Source of the DNA: Spongospora subterranea f. sp. subterranea
Taxonomy: Eukaryota; Endomyxa: Phytomyxea; Phytomyxea; Plasmodiophorida
NCBI GenBank assembly: GCA_049724395.1
Contig: JAUGWO010000141.1
Location: forward strand, 1-64,000
Length of the DNA: 64,000 nucleotides
Direction: 5' to 3'
Within the stretch, counting starts at the first letter, position 1, and each line of letters begins with the position of its first letter. The notes under the pieces are model-generated. The model ran no database searches and was not told the origin of the DNA. It saw only the letters and a program-made list of their open reading frames with translations. Positions 33,492-45,479 of this stretch are shown one piece after another. The position numbers and the translations under genes are program-made.

Positions 33492-36400
33492 TTAGAGTTT
33501 TGCTTGCAAAAGTTCAACAATTGTGGCGGCAATTGGTGTGCTGTTTGCCTTTTTCTTCTCAATAGCCAACTCCAGAGCTGTCTCGCCATAAGCCGTGAGA
33601 ATGCGGCGGCAGGCGCCTTTTTTTACAAGAACCCGAAGCAGATCGACCCTGCAATTTAGTCAGATTAGATCAATCAATCAAAGCTGGTGTTGGCCAGGCG
33701 TAATTTGTCCAACCGCTGTTGCGAGACTGCCAAATGTAGAGCCGTTTCGCCACTCCAGTTTTTGATGTTGAGTAGTTGTTGGTCCAGCGTTCCACAGAAA
33801 TTGTCTTGCAGATTTCTGTGAGATCGTTCAGGAATTTCGATGATTTTAGACATTCGTGTGAACATTGACCCAAGCTGTCCCGTCATGTTATCCTGCCACA
33901 CTTGACGAAGACCCTTTGCCTCAATTATATCGATTACGATCTGCTCACTTCTGTGAGATATAAATCAAATCATTTGACAATATATCGAAACTCGATCAGT
34001 ATACAGGTTATGCTCTACCGCAAGGTGCAGAACTGTATTTTTGTAATAGTTAACAGCCATGGGATTGGCGCCTCTATCCAACAGATCCTTGATAACGTTT
34101 TCCCTAAAAATCAATTTTCTTGAGTTCATGATCAGTGTCAAATACGAACCACGACCAACCGATGACATAAAACCGCTTTATGGAGAAGACTGTTTCCATC
34201 ATTGTGGCGGTGGTTGACATCCATGTTTTGAATGTTCGAAATAATGAATTCGTCTGTCCTGTGAGCACTTCAAATCATGTTTGCATATTTGATGCAGATT
34301 GAGCAATTTACAGGAACCAAGGCATATCGTAACGCAAGAGTGTGTTTCCATCATTATCCGCTAAAATCGGATCAGCACCTTTTTCGAACAAGAGTTGGCC
34401 GATTTGGTGACTGCTACAAAACACCATTATCAACGGTTCACATCCAGACAGTAAACTTTGCCAACCGCGAAAAACGAAACGCTAATAAGAGAGCAGTCTG
34501 GCCCTGATCATTCCTCAGATTGACCATTTCGCACGCGCCAACCTGTCTGTGAGATAATTTAGAGACTTGATTGGGCTAGGTCCACATTTCAGCAGATACC
34601 GAGCATCATGATTCACTTCTCCATTCACCAACCCAGAAAATTGGGTGATTCCATTCTGGCCCAGATTATCGACCGGCTTGGGCCGCGCCGCATCAAGTAT
34701 ATGAACGAGTATCTGCTTATTTCTGCGAAATTCCAATCAGATACCATAATATTAGCAAACAGAACAGCATACACGTCACTATGTACTGCACGATGCAGTG
34801 CTGTATTTCCATAATTGTCAGCAATAGTAGGATTGGCGCCTTTATCCAACAGATACTTGACCACCACTTCCCTAACAAATCAGTTGTGTTGAAGGGGCTG
34901 CTCAGTGTCGAACACAAATCACGCCCAACCGACGAAGCCTAATGGCAAAATGGAGAATTGTGGACCCGTCAATGTATCGGTGATTGACATCTACGTTTTG
35001 TATCATTGAGATGAAGACCTCGTTGGTCCTGTGATCACTTCAGAGGATATTTGAATCGTCGCGAGACTTCATCAATTTACATGTACGCGCGTTGAAATGG
35101 CCATAGTTGATAGTTATCCGTCATGGTGGGATCGGCACCATTCTCCAACAGAATTCGGGCGATACCAGCACTGTTCATAAGAAAGAAGGTGAAAGAGCTG
35201 ATGAGTCCTTGAAAGTAATTTGACCAACCAACGCGCCGCTGCCATACAAAAAGCAGTTCGCCCGTGCTGGGCCCGCAGATTGATTATTCCATCGCATGAC
35301 AGATTAAGTACTTCAACAACGAGGTCTTTGTGTCTGTTAGATCACATTCAGCCAATCAAATGTGCTGGATTCACATTGAAGCAACATACAGGCCACGATT
35401 AACCAATCTGGAAATTATACTCGCATATACTCGCTCCGTCATGCCATGTTGGAGCAGAAGGTGAGATGGTTTTGGCCTCCCCGCATGAATGATATCAATG
35501 ATGATCTGCTGACTTCTGTGAAACTTCAATCAGGATTCATGATATATTGAAAAGATCAGTTCGGTATACAGGCCATGGTCAATTGCGAGGTGCAGTGCTG
35601 TCAGGCCTTGGTTATCAGCACAAATGGGATTGGCCCCTCTATCCAACAGATTCTTGACCAAAACCTCCCTAGATTACCAATTCTATTGTGGCGATGATCG
35701 GTGTCAAGGAACAACATTACGACCAACCGTTTACATTTTATAGCAGTGTGGAGGAGCGTTGCCCCATTGTTGTTCCGGTGGTTGATATTCATATGTTGTA
35801 TGCATGAGAGAATGAATTCGTCTGTCCTGTGAGAACTTCAGTAAAAACTTTTGCTGATTGTTGAGATTTGGTGCATTTACAATGCAGATGGCATATGGAT
35901 ATGAAATGGGGTGTTCCCATTATCATCCGTTATAGAGGGATCGGCCCCTCTGTCCACCAGATCCTTGAACACAACTCCTCTGAATAACCAGTTCCCTGAG
36001 GCGCTGAACTGTATGAAAGAACAGAATCACGACCAACCGTTCATACTGTATCGCCGTATGGAGGAGTGTTGCCCCATTGTTGTTCCGGTGGTTGACGTTC
36101 ATATTTCGTATGCATGAGAGAATGATGTCGTCTGTCCTGTGAGCACATCAGTACCAACTTCAATATATGGTGAGATGTGGGCGATATACAATGCAGGTGA
36201 CATGTGAATGTGAAATGGGGTGTTCCCATCATTGTCCGTTATAGAGGGATCGGCCCCGTTGTCCAACAGAATTCGGACGATATGAAAACTGGGGAAAGGA
36301 AACACAATTTTGATGACGCAAATACGAAGTAAACAGTAGATCTTGACCAACCGATTATTAAAAAGCGCCTGTAAGAGAGCAGTTTCCCCATAATCGTTCC

Positions 36401-37393
36401 TGAGATTGATTATTTCCGATGTCGCCAATTGATGGGCACATGGACTCCTGTAAGATCAAATCAGCGACTTCAGTGATTTCGACAGACCCGTTAACACTAT
36501 ACAGATCATCATGAACTTTGTTGCCATTTAAACACACAGAAGGTTCCGTTATCCCATTCTGGTCCAGAATATCGACTGTTTTTTTGGGCCTCGCTGCATC
36601 AATTATGTCTCGAATGATCTGGCCACTCCTGTGAGATCTCAATCAGATGTGTTCGATATACAAATAAACAGATTAGAGCAGTTTACAGGTTATTCTTTAC
36701 TGCAACGTGCAATGGCGTATTCCCATGTCTGTCAGCAATCATGGGATCGGCCCCTCTGTCCAGCAGACTCTTGACAATCAAGTTCCTATAAACCCGGTGG
36801 TGGAATCATTGACAAAGGATCAGAATCAAACAGTATATACGACCAACCGATTATAACGAACTGCCATATGGAGTGGAGTTTCACCACCTAAGTTCTTGAT
36901 ATCAATAACTTGTGGGTTCAACATTTTGACCTTGTCCACGACCTTGATGACGGCGAGATTTCTATAGACGTTTGAGATCAGATGTGACACCATGTGATGA
37001 GGAATATAATACAGGCCCCGAAAAGCGGCGATGTGCAATGGAGTGTTCCCATATTGATCCGTTAACAATAGATTGGCCCCTCTGTCTATCATAATGATGG
37101 CGACATTTTCCCTATTGACGTTAAAAGACCTGGAAAACAGAGCCTTTGTCACCTTGAGTTTACCGGTTGTATAAAAGTGCCATATTGATAGTGGTGGTGC
37201 GAAGCGTCAATGAACTACCCTGTGATGTTTTCGATGAGTGTAATATTGTATTAGTCCCCTTATGGTGTTCCACCATTCCGTTCCAATATCCCCACATATA
37301 ATCGCTGAGTGGAATTGTATAGGGGCGATCAATGAACTCCTCCTCAATCTCGTGAGCCAATTTCTCAGCTATTTCATTTCTAGATAATCCCAT
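33492..37393 (-). CDS. Ankyrin-repeat protein in many small exons
   Basis: The start ATG at 37393 opens MGLSRNEIAEKLAHEIEEEF. The gene then runs for almost 4 kb as short exons coding ankyrin repeats: GANLLLTDQYGNTPLHIAAF, NLGGETPLHMAVRYNRLVV, GADPSITDNDGNTPFHIHM, NNNGATLLHTAIKCKRLVV, GANPTIADNYGNTALHRAV and SGETALHLAVSQQRLDKL. The last repeat reads TAYGETALELAIEKKKAN and ends at 33492 with AATIVELLQAKL. Introns repeat at two fixed places: after the first helix (about RLVV) and before the exon that begins TDEFILSC-like text. The exon-intron pairs themselves look like tandem duplicates. Ankyrin repeats bind other proteins; no other domain was seen, so the partner is unknown. The exact exon number was not settled, roughly 15-20. 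Confidence 0.75.
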
Positions 37394-38060
37394 TAGTCAT
37401 TCAGCATATGTCAACGTAATTACTCAAGTATGGACCCGTTTTCTAATGCAGTATGTAAGGCATATTGTGATGTTTGGACAATCATTGAGACACCCGACCT
37501 CAATATCATCAGCATCAAAACAAACTCTGAAATACCTGTTCCTGACATAACGATCTCACAATAATGACCAAATAAGTTTGACGATGGTGATACAGATCTT
37601 CAGACGGGGGGCCATAATTATCTGGTCTGTCACTTTTATTAAGGGTAAAGACTAGGAATATCAAACTGGCCACTACAAATCACCCTGAGAATAAGGGGTT
37701 TACTTGAGGGTCTGGAGTAGGGAATATCGTCAATCGCCATTTAGGGAGTATGCTGGAATACGAGAGTTGCAATGGGGAGACTTTGACGCAAACAATACGT
37801 ATCACATGCAAAAAAACAAATATATCACGACAGATCATCACAGTATAGGCAAAATAAGGTAGTTAGCTATTAGATGTGAATTATTGAGAGGTGATGGTGA
37901 TGCTATCTGTATCAGGGATGCTAATACCACACTGAAATGACCGGTGAGGTTAGGTCGAACTGATCAGTGAAACGGAGCGCGTATCGAATCGATCGATTCA
38001 TCAGAAGCGAATGTATTACCATGATGAGTAAGTTGAGTTATTAAATAAGTAGAGGCACTA
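37394..38060. other. Intergenic stretch, nothing recognised
   Basis: This is upstream of the ankyrin gene and AT-rich, with no ORF or repeat of note. It should hold the ankyrin gene promoter. Confidence 0.5.
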
Positions 38061-39100
38061 GCCTGTTATTAAGGCACGGGAACACGTGCGTCAACAGACA
38101 GTGCTCTTGAAGCCATTGAATGTAGACATCCTTTTGGATGAGCGGTACAGTAGTAGACCCCCAGAACATCATCGAAAACCTTACCATAGCCAGCAAGTTG
38201 AAAATAATACTCTACACACACCTCTGACCGGATAAGAACCATTCGCGTTCTGCAAAAATGAGAAATGGAGCTTGAATTCGTGAGTGCCCCAGGTCCACCA
38301 GTCAATCGAATCATCATGGTCATACCAATTTCACCAGAAACCACGTCGGTATTGCCAGAAGTCCTAGAGTCTTGCCATTGTCCATATTTATCACGATGTG
38401 AGTTTCATCACCATTTTCGACCAGATTCTCGTCAACGAGTCCGGATTGAAACTCTCTTCCATGACACCCAGATGAGATGCGATTGACATTTCAATATGCG
38501 CTTGTCTTGCTGGGCTAACCATAATTTGCCAGTGTGGGCTCTCCCGACGATGTTGTTTGCCTCCATGCTCCGCTGAATCCAACGTACAGTGATCGCTTCA
38601 GCAATTGGCCTACCATTGAGAATCAGTCCAGGTAGAGAATCAGGATGGGTTGATGCTTCGATTATGTCAATTGTTATTCGTCGAAGCAGCTTAGGTGAGA
38701 ATTCGACGCCACACTTTTGATACGCATTGAAATGCTCGTTAATCTCATGATACAGCCAATTCACCCAAGGCTCCCTTTTGAGGCCAGCGCCCAGGACTTG
38801 CTTACAGCAGAACCTTTCTTTGGACATTGCTATCACAATGGTTAACGGACACCATTTCGAACCGATCCTTCGAAACAGCGAGGATTTTATCCATTATCGG
38901 TCCACCACGCTGGGCCTTCATTGCATTAGCAACAGCGGATCCACGAGATCCTTGAGGAAACAGTCGAATGCATCTCGCAAAACAACCCCTGATGCCATTT
39001 GCAGCAGGTCCGAAACCATCCACGTCCCACAATTGTCGTCCGAAATTGCTTCGTCGACACTTGCTGCATTTTTCGCTTGCAAGTTCCCTCGATATCACCT
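38060..39100 (-). pseudogene. Broken DDE transposase, pogo-like
   Basis: Minus-strand pieces in several frames read like one transposase. They include an N-terminal helix-turn-helix part (VEFSPKLLRRITIDIIEAS; NGRPIAEAITVRWIQR), then a part with SPARQAHIEMSIASHLGVME and text like THIVINMDNGKTLG. Then comes VVSGEIGMTMMIRLTGGPGA and later LGVYYCTAHPKGC. The order resembles a group of pogo/DDE-1-like transposases I associate with oomycete and fungal genomes; this is from memory of the family. The frame changes at least three times, so the gene is dead. No terminal repeats were identified. Confidence 0.55.
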
Positions 39101-40140
39101 CCTACACTGGCTCCGTCTTGAACCATCATTCACATCACCCCCATCTTCTTCCTCCCTCCGGCTGTTCCATTGTCCCCATCAAATTCTTGTCCTAAATTAG
39201 ATTCGATTCCATCACCGTCACACCACAACCAACCAGAAGCGCGAGCGAAAGCCCTTTCAATAGGGGAAGCAGAAACTGACTACCGGTAGGAATGCGACAA
39301 GGGGCCAGTAAAAGGGTGTACCTTAGTGAAACAGAAACCCAGCTAACAACTGACTTGTGGCGTGCCAACCCTACCAGGTCCAGGAATTGTAAATTTGTGA
39401 CGAAAATCCATATGTACTGCACACTCCCACTCAGTCTGGCGCCATAGATCAGTGTGACGCACTTTCATATGTACACTCACACATACAACACAAGTCAACA
39501 CAGCACATTATAGATACCCTGCAAGACAACAAATATATGCTACATATGAGGCATCTTTTTGTGACAGAACAGACGCTCGAACAAAGCACATCGACTGCAA
39601 GTACCACTTCGTACGCCAGATGATTCGCGACAAATCAAATCCAAGTAAAGTATATGCCGACTGAGCAAATGATCTCGGATATCTTCACTAAGCCAACATC
39701 ACTCCCAAAGTTCAGAAGGCTGAGCAGCTAACTAATCAATACGACGGCACATGATGCGAAGGGAGAGGTGAGCGAAAAGAAAAGAATGTGGGAAGACAAT
39801 GCAATCGCAAATGGGCAGATAGATGAATGACAAGTCATAGAACAAAGCGTCACGACGCGCCAAGCCATCACTCATTAAGTGACGCACCCGTTATACATTT
39901 GGGGGTGTGGCCGGAAACATGGGTAACAGGGCGATGTGCCGATCCCAGCAGCGTCAGTGTCATTCAGGATTACGAGCCTGGACTCGGGATGGCAACAACA
40001 ACACACACCATTGATGAGGATTAATGGATAGCAAGGAATGTACTTCCCCCGTTTTAGGTTGGATTTACTAACTTTGAAAACTGAAGGCAAACTTTGGTAA
40101 AATTCATCATGGGCAGTTTCATTGCGTAGAACGTTTTTCA
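39101..40140. other. Transposon-scrap region without host gene
   Basis: This region lies between the broken DDE element and the second broken gypsy. It holds a short copia C-like RNase H remnant (about 39.57-39.76 kb, annotated separately) and otherwise nothing recognised. Confidence 0.5.
39570..39765 (+). mobile_element. Copia C-like RNase H scrap (fossil)
   Basis: A plus-strand segment matches the copia C end: text around TKHIDCKYHFVRQM and a following stretch similar to the EMIADIFTKPTS region at about 9.2 kb. It is short, old and broken in several places, and has no LTR that I can see. Confidence 0.65.
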
Positions 40141-40170
40141 GGCTTTCAGTAGATATGTTGTTTCACTAAA

Positions 40171-40316
40171 GCCTTTAACGTATCAAGAAGGAAATCGTGA
40201 AACTTAAGCAAATCGGACTGGCACTCGATCTCCTCGACATCGAGAGCAGCTCTGACGGTATCACGTAGCGATACAGGATGAAGAGCATCTAATTTCCTTC
40301 CTGATACGTTAAAGGC
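40171..40316. repeat. 25-bp inverted repeat pair
   Basis: GCCTTTAACGTATCAAGAAG plus five more bases at 40171-40195 are mirrored at 40292-40316 with one mismatch. The spacer is about 96 bp. It sits just left of the gypsy Gag remnant and may be part of it. Confidence 0.8.
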
Positions 40317-40329
40317 TTCTAAACGTTTC

Positions 40330-43300
40330 AAGCGTCCCCGTAGTGGTGGGCACGGCAGGGCCACCACTAGAACGTTCGAATGTTTCAAGTATAAAGGCTC
40401 CCATCACGTTATGCAATGTCCCGATTGTAATCCGGACGAAGCAAGACGTCTGCTCGAAGAATTCAGGCAAGCAAAACGAGCAGAATCTGTCAACCCCTCC
40501 GCTGCACCGAATTCTGCAGGCCCAACTACAGGTCAGCAGAGTAGGTCCGCCCCAAGGCCAACTACCGTATCCACTGGCTCTTCAAACACCTTTTATAAGC
40601 CAAATTTCACAAGGCCTCCAATCCCGTCAAGGAACCCAGCAACGAGAACCGCTGCTGATGGCGCAAGATCATCTACTGCCCCAGTTCCAGCCACATCATC
40701 GCAGTCGCCTCCCGCTGCACCATCAACGTCTTCTAGTCCTTCCCCCGCAGCCAAAGCCAATCGGTTGGCTGTCGCTGACTACTATTCTTTCTGGTCACCG
40801 CCTTCAATACCATCTACGATTCGTTTGGCTTCTGTTGCGGAGTCCAATGAATCTTTTACAACATCGAACGATACTCCTGTTTAACTGGTTTCTAAACCTA
40901 TTTCGCGTCTCATTTCATCTGTGCGCATTTCTACCGGCTCTCATGGTTTTGATTTTGCCACGATTTTGGACGATGGTGCTGATTATACCGTCGTCGGCAA
41001 GCACGTTTGGGAGCGTTTGTCGTCATTCAATCCTGATATTTGCGAGGTGCTACAACACTTCAGTCTAAGTGATGGCTCCGTCTACAAATCTTCTTTGAAG
41101 TTTCTAGCTGATCTGATTATTCAAACATCTGCTGGACCCGTAACAGTCAGGCGTCATTGGATTCACGTTCTCGAGGTCGACATGCCTGAGGTGCTGGTGG
41201 GCCGACCACTTCTTCTAGTTCTAGGTATAGACGTGGAAAGCATGGTCGCTGCGCTAGGTGCTCAGCAAGTTGATATTGTTGATGAACCTCACGAAGATCC
41301 GTCTGGCATCGTCTCCAATCCACCTGGATCCGATTGTCCGTGTGTGGAGGAAGAAGATGGCTTCTCTTTTGGAACATCTGAAGACTCTGAGCTAAACGAA
41401 GCGCTAAATCAGATCGTCCAGGAAGCTGTAAAGGAAGGCGCCGCCTCTGCATTTGTTGAACGGCTACGATCATTAATATCCGATTATCGTGATATCTTCA
41501 GGGTCAATCTTGGTCCTGATCCTCCCTTTGACATTCCGCCCTTTCTGATAGAGTTAAACGAAGATGCTCGGCCAGAACTGTGCCGACCTCGTCGTCAGCC
41601 TCCACTTCACTCTCAGTTTCTCACCAATCACTTCCAGCAACTCATTGATTACGGTTTCGTCTTTCCAAATCCTAATTCTGCATGGTCGTCTCCAGTCTTC
41701 TGCGTACCGAAACCTGGTCAAAATCGCTCTCTTCGTTCTGTCGTGGACCCATGTTGGTCCGTTCGTTCTCGTTTGTAGTCTATACTGGGTATAACATCGC
41801 GCACGTCGAATTCTTCACCGCACTGGGCTTCGTAATCACCGATGGCGTCGTCGAATGCGTTGGCTTCTTCGGCGTCGGTGTCGGTTTGATGTTCGGCTTC
41901 GTCGTCGTCGCTGTTTGATAAATCGCTGACGTTTACCCATCCTAGAGTTGGATCGAGTCCTTGAACACACTCTGCAGGGTCGTATCCTCCGAGTAACATC
42001 ATGAGTGCCCAGTCGTTGTATTTTAGATCAGCGTATTCCTCTGGTTTCGATGCGTTCCAGTATGCGGTTGTTCCATCACACATTGCGTACGAACGTCGGA
42101 ACAAGTGGTTCTTGATGAGTGTCCAAGCAAGTGGATCGAAGAGCATCTTGTCTTTAGCGTTCAAACGGAAAACCGGCAGAGCTAGAACGTTACGAACGAG
42201 GGCCTGCCGCCGCCAGCGGCGGATGGGCACCTCAAGTCGCGTGGGTGGGTGTTAACTATCCATTACGGGTCGGAGACCTCTTTCGATGCGGCGGAGGCTA
42301 AGTTCCCTACGATGGGTGCATCGTAGCGAGTTTCTGTCAAATTCCAACGTTTTTGCCACTTCAAATGCTTTCAAGGGTTTTTGGCAATTTCCCATAGATG
42401 GTGCAATTGAATCACAATCGATGTTGTGGGATCGTTACACCGCTGCGTCTTCCACAAGGAAACACGAATTCTGTTTTCGCGTTTCAACAAGGCATGGAAA
42501 CAATCTTTCGCCCCTTATTGTCGCAATTCCAACTTCTAATTTGGGTTGATGATTTGTTGGCACATGCACCATCTGCCGATAACCTTTTCGATATTTTACA
42601 TGTTAAATTTGAATCTTGCAAGCGTAAGAACCTCAAGCTTAATGCCCTGCGATGCCGATTATACTTAACAGAAGCCAAATACTGTGGCCGTCTGTATTCC
42701 TCAGGGACGGTTCGCCATGATCCTGCTCGCCTCGATTCACTTATCGCGATGCCGAGCCCATCAACCGCAGCCGATCTCATGCAATTCTTATGTGCCGCTA
42801 CATGGATCAACAGCCATATACCTGATTTCGAACGTCACGTTCGCCCCCTTCTCGACCTGCTTGAAAGTCTTCATGCAAGGTCAAGGGTCTCGGTTCAAGG
42901 CGATTGCGCGTCGTATCCCTGTTTTGGCCGACTCGTGGGCTGAAATTCATGAGCGTGCGTTTAGAGATTCGATTCACGCCATTTCTCAGGCTGTAACCCT
43001 TCATCACCCTCGTCAAGAATATGATCGTTGTCTTTTCTCAGACGCTTCGCTTGATTTGTATGCTATTGTCATTACACAAGTCGATCCTGCTGAACTTTCA
43101 AAGCCTTTGCCAGAACAAAATCATCTGCCGCTCGCATTTTTTAGCCGCAGCTTTCGTGGTGCATCGGCTCGCTGGGCAATAAAAGGAAGCGTTCCCTATT
43201 TTGGACGCTATTCAACGTTTCGATTACCTGGTAATATATGAGCGCAAGCTCCACAATTTTACTGACCACCGCAACCTGATGTACATTTTCGACCCCGAGA

Positions 43301-43720
43301 CTGCTTCAGTTCCTTTGAAGCAGCACACTCTTGACAAGCTTTATCGATTGTCTCTAAAACTTAGCTCAGTGGACTACGTAATTGAGCACATACCCGGTCA
43401 TCATAATGTCTGGGCTGACATGCTTTCCCGCTGGGGAGCATTTCCTAGCACACACTCTCGTGCCTGTCGTTTAAAGCGGAAGTTTAATATTCCTCCTGGG
43501 ATCGTGATTCCCATGAAGGATTTCGTCTTTCCCACTACCCAAGAAATTGCTGAATTGCAGGCGCTCTCTCTATCCGATTATGTACAGATATACAACGTTG
43601 GGCAAAAGTCGTTTACGCGGAACGAATCAGGACTCTTTTTAAATCAAGATGGCGTCCTATGGATTCCGGATTCTTCAACTTCGGATACTTATTGTTGCAC
43701 ATTGTGGATCCGAAGTTGAA
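40330..43720 (+). mobile_element. Second broken Ty3/gypsy element (fossil)
   Basis: Plus-strand order: the end of Gag with a zinc-knuckle-like segment (CFKYKGSHHVMQC) and a Pro/Ser-rich linker; protease (ATILDDGADYTVVGKHVWER; VLVGRPLLLVLGID); reverse transcriptase (AFKGFWQFPIDGA; LIWVDDLLAHAP); RNase H (FTDHRNLMYIFDPE); and the start of the integrase part (DGVLWIPDSST). No LTR is seen, and the 5' Gag and the integrase core are missing. It is old, with several breaks, plus an insertion of foreign DNA inside reverse transcriptase at about 41.77-42.33 kb. Confidence 0.85.
41766..42330 (-). other. Foreign insert inside the gypsy, with acidic ORF
   Basis: Reverse transcriptase text stops at about 41765 and resumes at about 42340. 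Between them a minus-strand frame (about 41718-42230) reads FDPLAWTLIKNHLFRRSYAM, DLKYNDWALMMLLGGYDPAE and an acidic run with SNSDDDEAEHQTDTDAEEAN. It has no internal stop over about 170 codons. I do not recognise it. It may be a captured host exon or part of another element. Confidence 0.5.
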
Positions 43721-44270
43721 GTGAATTGGCAGAATCCGGAATCCATAGGCCTATGAGACGGGTTCCGAGCCGCCAGGGGTGAAGTGAGGAAGTCTAAAAC
43801 AGAACTACCTAAAACGAGTGTTCTAAACGTGAACTTGATGAAGAGTGTGTTGTATTGAGTCATAGATAGCAGGTCATAGGGCAGTAGGGCACATGACCTG
43901 CGTAAAGTAAAAAAACTTAAAAATAGTAGAAAATAGGCGATTCTTACGCCTCATGATGAAAGTCACCCACAAAACTGAGTATGACCGATTTTTGTTGAAA
44001 TTATCCGCTAGAATTGAAACAGATGCATTCAATGTTCGTTAGAAATGGCAGAAGAACGGAAGTCCATGTTCGAACGAATCTAACAAATTTGCAGCGAATC
44101 GGCATGATACAGGCCTTGTTAATGGACGTCAATGATGGAGAATTGCGGATAAAGAAACAGCAGTCAAATTTGGCTTCCGACAAAGACTATCCCGTTTTCA
44201 TCTCAAGTCCGTAACGCAAAAAGCGGCGTGAAACGTGATCTGTAAATTTGCGTCAAAGTGTAACGGCAAG
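43721..44270. other. Spacer left of the NSUN gene
   Basis: A short plus-strand frame at about 44023-44214 reads MHSMFVRNGRRTEVHVRTNL and ends VFISSP. It could be a tiny gene or chance. Otherwise nothing is recognised. The NSUN promoter should lie here. Confidence 0.35.
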
Positions 44271-45421
44271 ATGGCCGTAACCGAATTGCCACTGGCGTTC
44301 AGACAATTCTTGAGCAATAATGGAATATGCCATGAGCATTATCAAGGACAAGTTAATGCTGATGTCCCTAGGTTTATCCGACTGAATCCATTTGAAGTCA
44401 TTGACCTTTGTCAACTGGCCGCTCAGCTGGGCTGCGTTATTGTCCCCACAGTTCTGTCCGATTTTTTCGCTCTTCCTGGGCACGTCAAGATCGCCACATT
44501 GGACTCTTATATCAGTGGCCAATTTTATGGTATTGATCTTGCGTCAGGTGAGTGTTTTAAAAAATATACGACCCATCCCTGTTTTGAGGCCTGTGTCAGG
44601 CATTGCTGTCGATAACCTCGATCTCGAGAGTTTGACCGCTAACGATGTTTCGGTATTGGATTTATGCTGTGCACCTGGGGCCAAACTTTCTATGATCTGT
44701 GATCGCCTTGGGCGTCGCGGCCATGTTGTCGGCGTTGACATCAATCAATCTCGTCTGAACGTAACTTGTCGGCAGTTTCGCGAAAAGTACTCCATGTGCT
44801 CAGTGCCAGGTCGGGCCGATTTCAAGTTTGATTTGATCTGTGCCAGTGGAGTCGGATTCGCAATGACAGAACGTTCCTTATTCGACTTTGTAGTTGTCGA
44901 TGCGGAATGCACCCATGATGGGTCCCTGAAAGTAACGCGATGTGCAATCAATATCTGTTGTTTTGCATTAATTCCGCTGATTCTGTATAGCATATCGTTA
45001 AGTTTTGTGCCAATGGCTGGGACATGTTTGAGAAGCGATTTTTGAATCCGGAAAAAGAATTGCCGAGATCACTCAGCTCCAGCGACAATTGATATTATCG
45101 GGGTTCCACCTCCTTCGACATGGCGGTGTTCTCATTTACTCGACTTGCAGGTTTGTCTAGTGCTTGTGGCTTCACTATCTCACTCTTATCTGAAATAATG
45201 TGAAATACTCTAGTTTTTGCGTCGCGCAAAACGAGGACATTGTTAGATGGTTGTTGGAAACGGAGCCGAGCGCCACGATGCTGCCGTTGTCCGACTCCAC
45301 CGTATCTATATCAAGTCCTGGTCATAATCTTCCTCTAGCTAGGAGACTGGATCCTATTTTCTCCAATACCAGCGCTTTATTTATTGCCAAAATTAGAAAA
45401 TCACCATTTCATTCCAATTAA
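44271..45421 (+). CDS. NOL1/NOP2/Sun-family RNA m5C methyltransferase
   Basis: The protein uses S-adenosylmethionine to methylate cytosine C5 in rRNA or tRNA; the exact substrate cannot be told. The start ATG at 44271 gives MAVTELPLAFRQFLSNNGIC. The SAM-binding block reads VSVLDLCCAPGAKLSMICDR followed by GHVVGVDINQSRL. The motif IV region is VVVDAECTHDGS, with the Cys used for product release, and the catalytic motif VI is GGVLIYSTC. The C-terminal exon opens FCVAQNEDIVRWLLETEPSA. Introns: one beginning at about 44547 (GTGAGT...CAG), others near 44.93-45.00 and 45.15-45.20 kb. It ends at 45421, 58 bp before the convergent RFC2 stop. Human relatives are the NSUN proteins; the CTHDG wording does not match one paralog closely enough to name it. 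Confidence 0.85.
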
Positions 45422-45479
45422 ACACGTCTATTGTTTCGAATGCCTCGTTTGATCCATCTGGTGTTAGACAAGTATAGGT

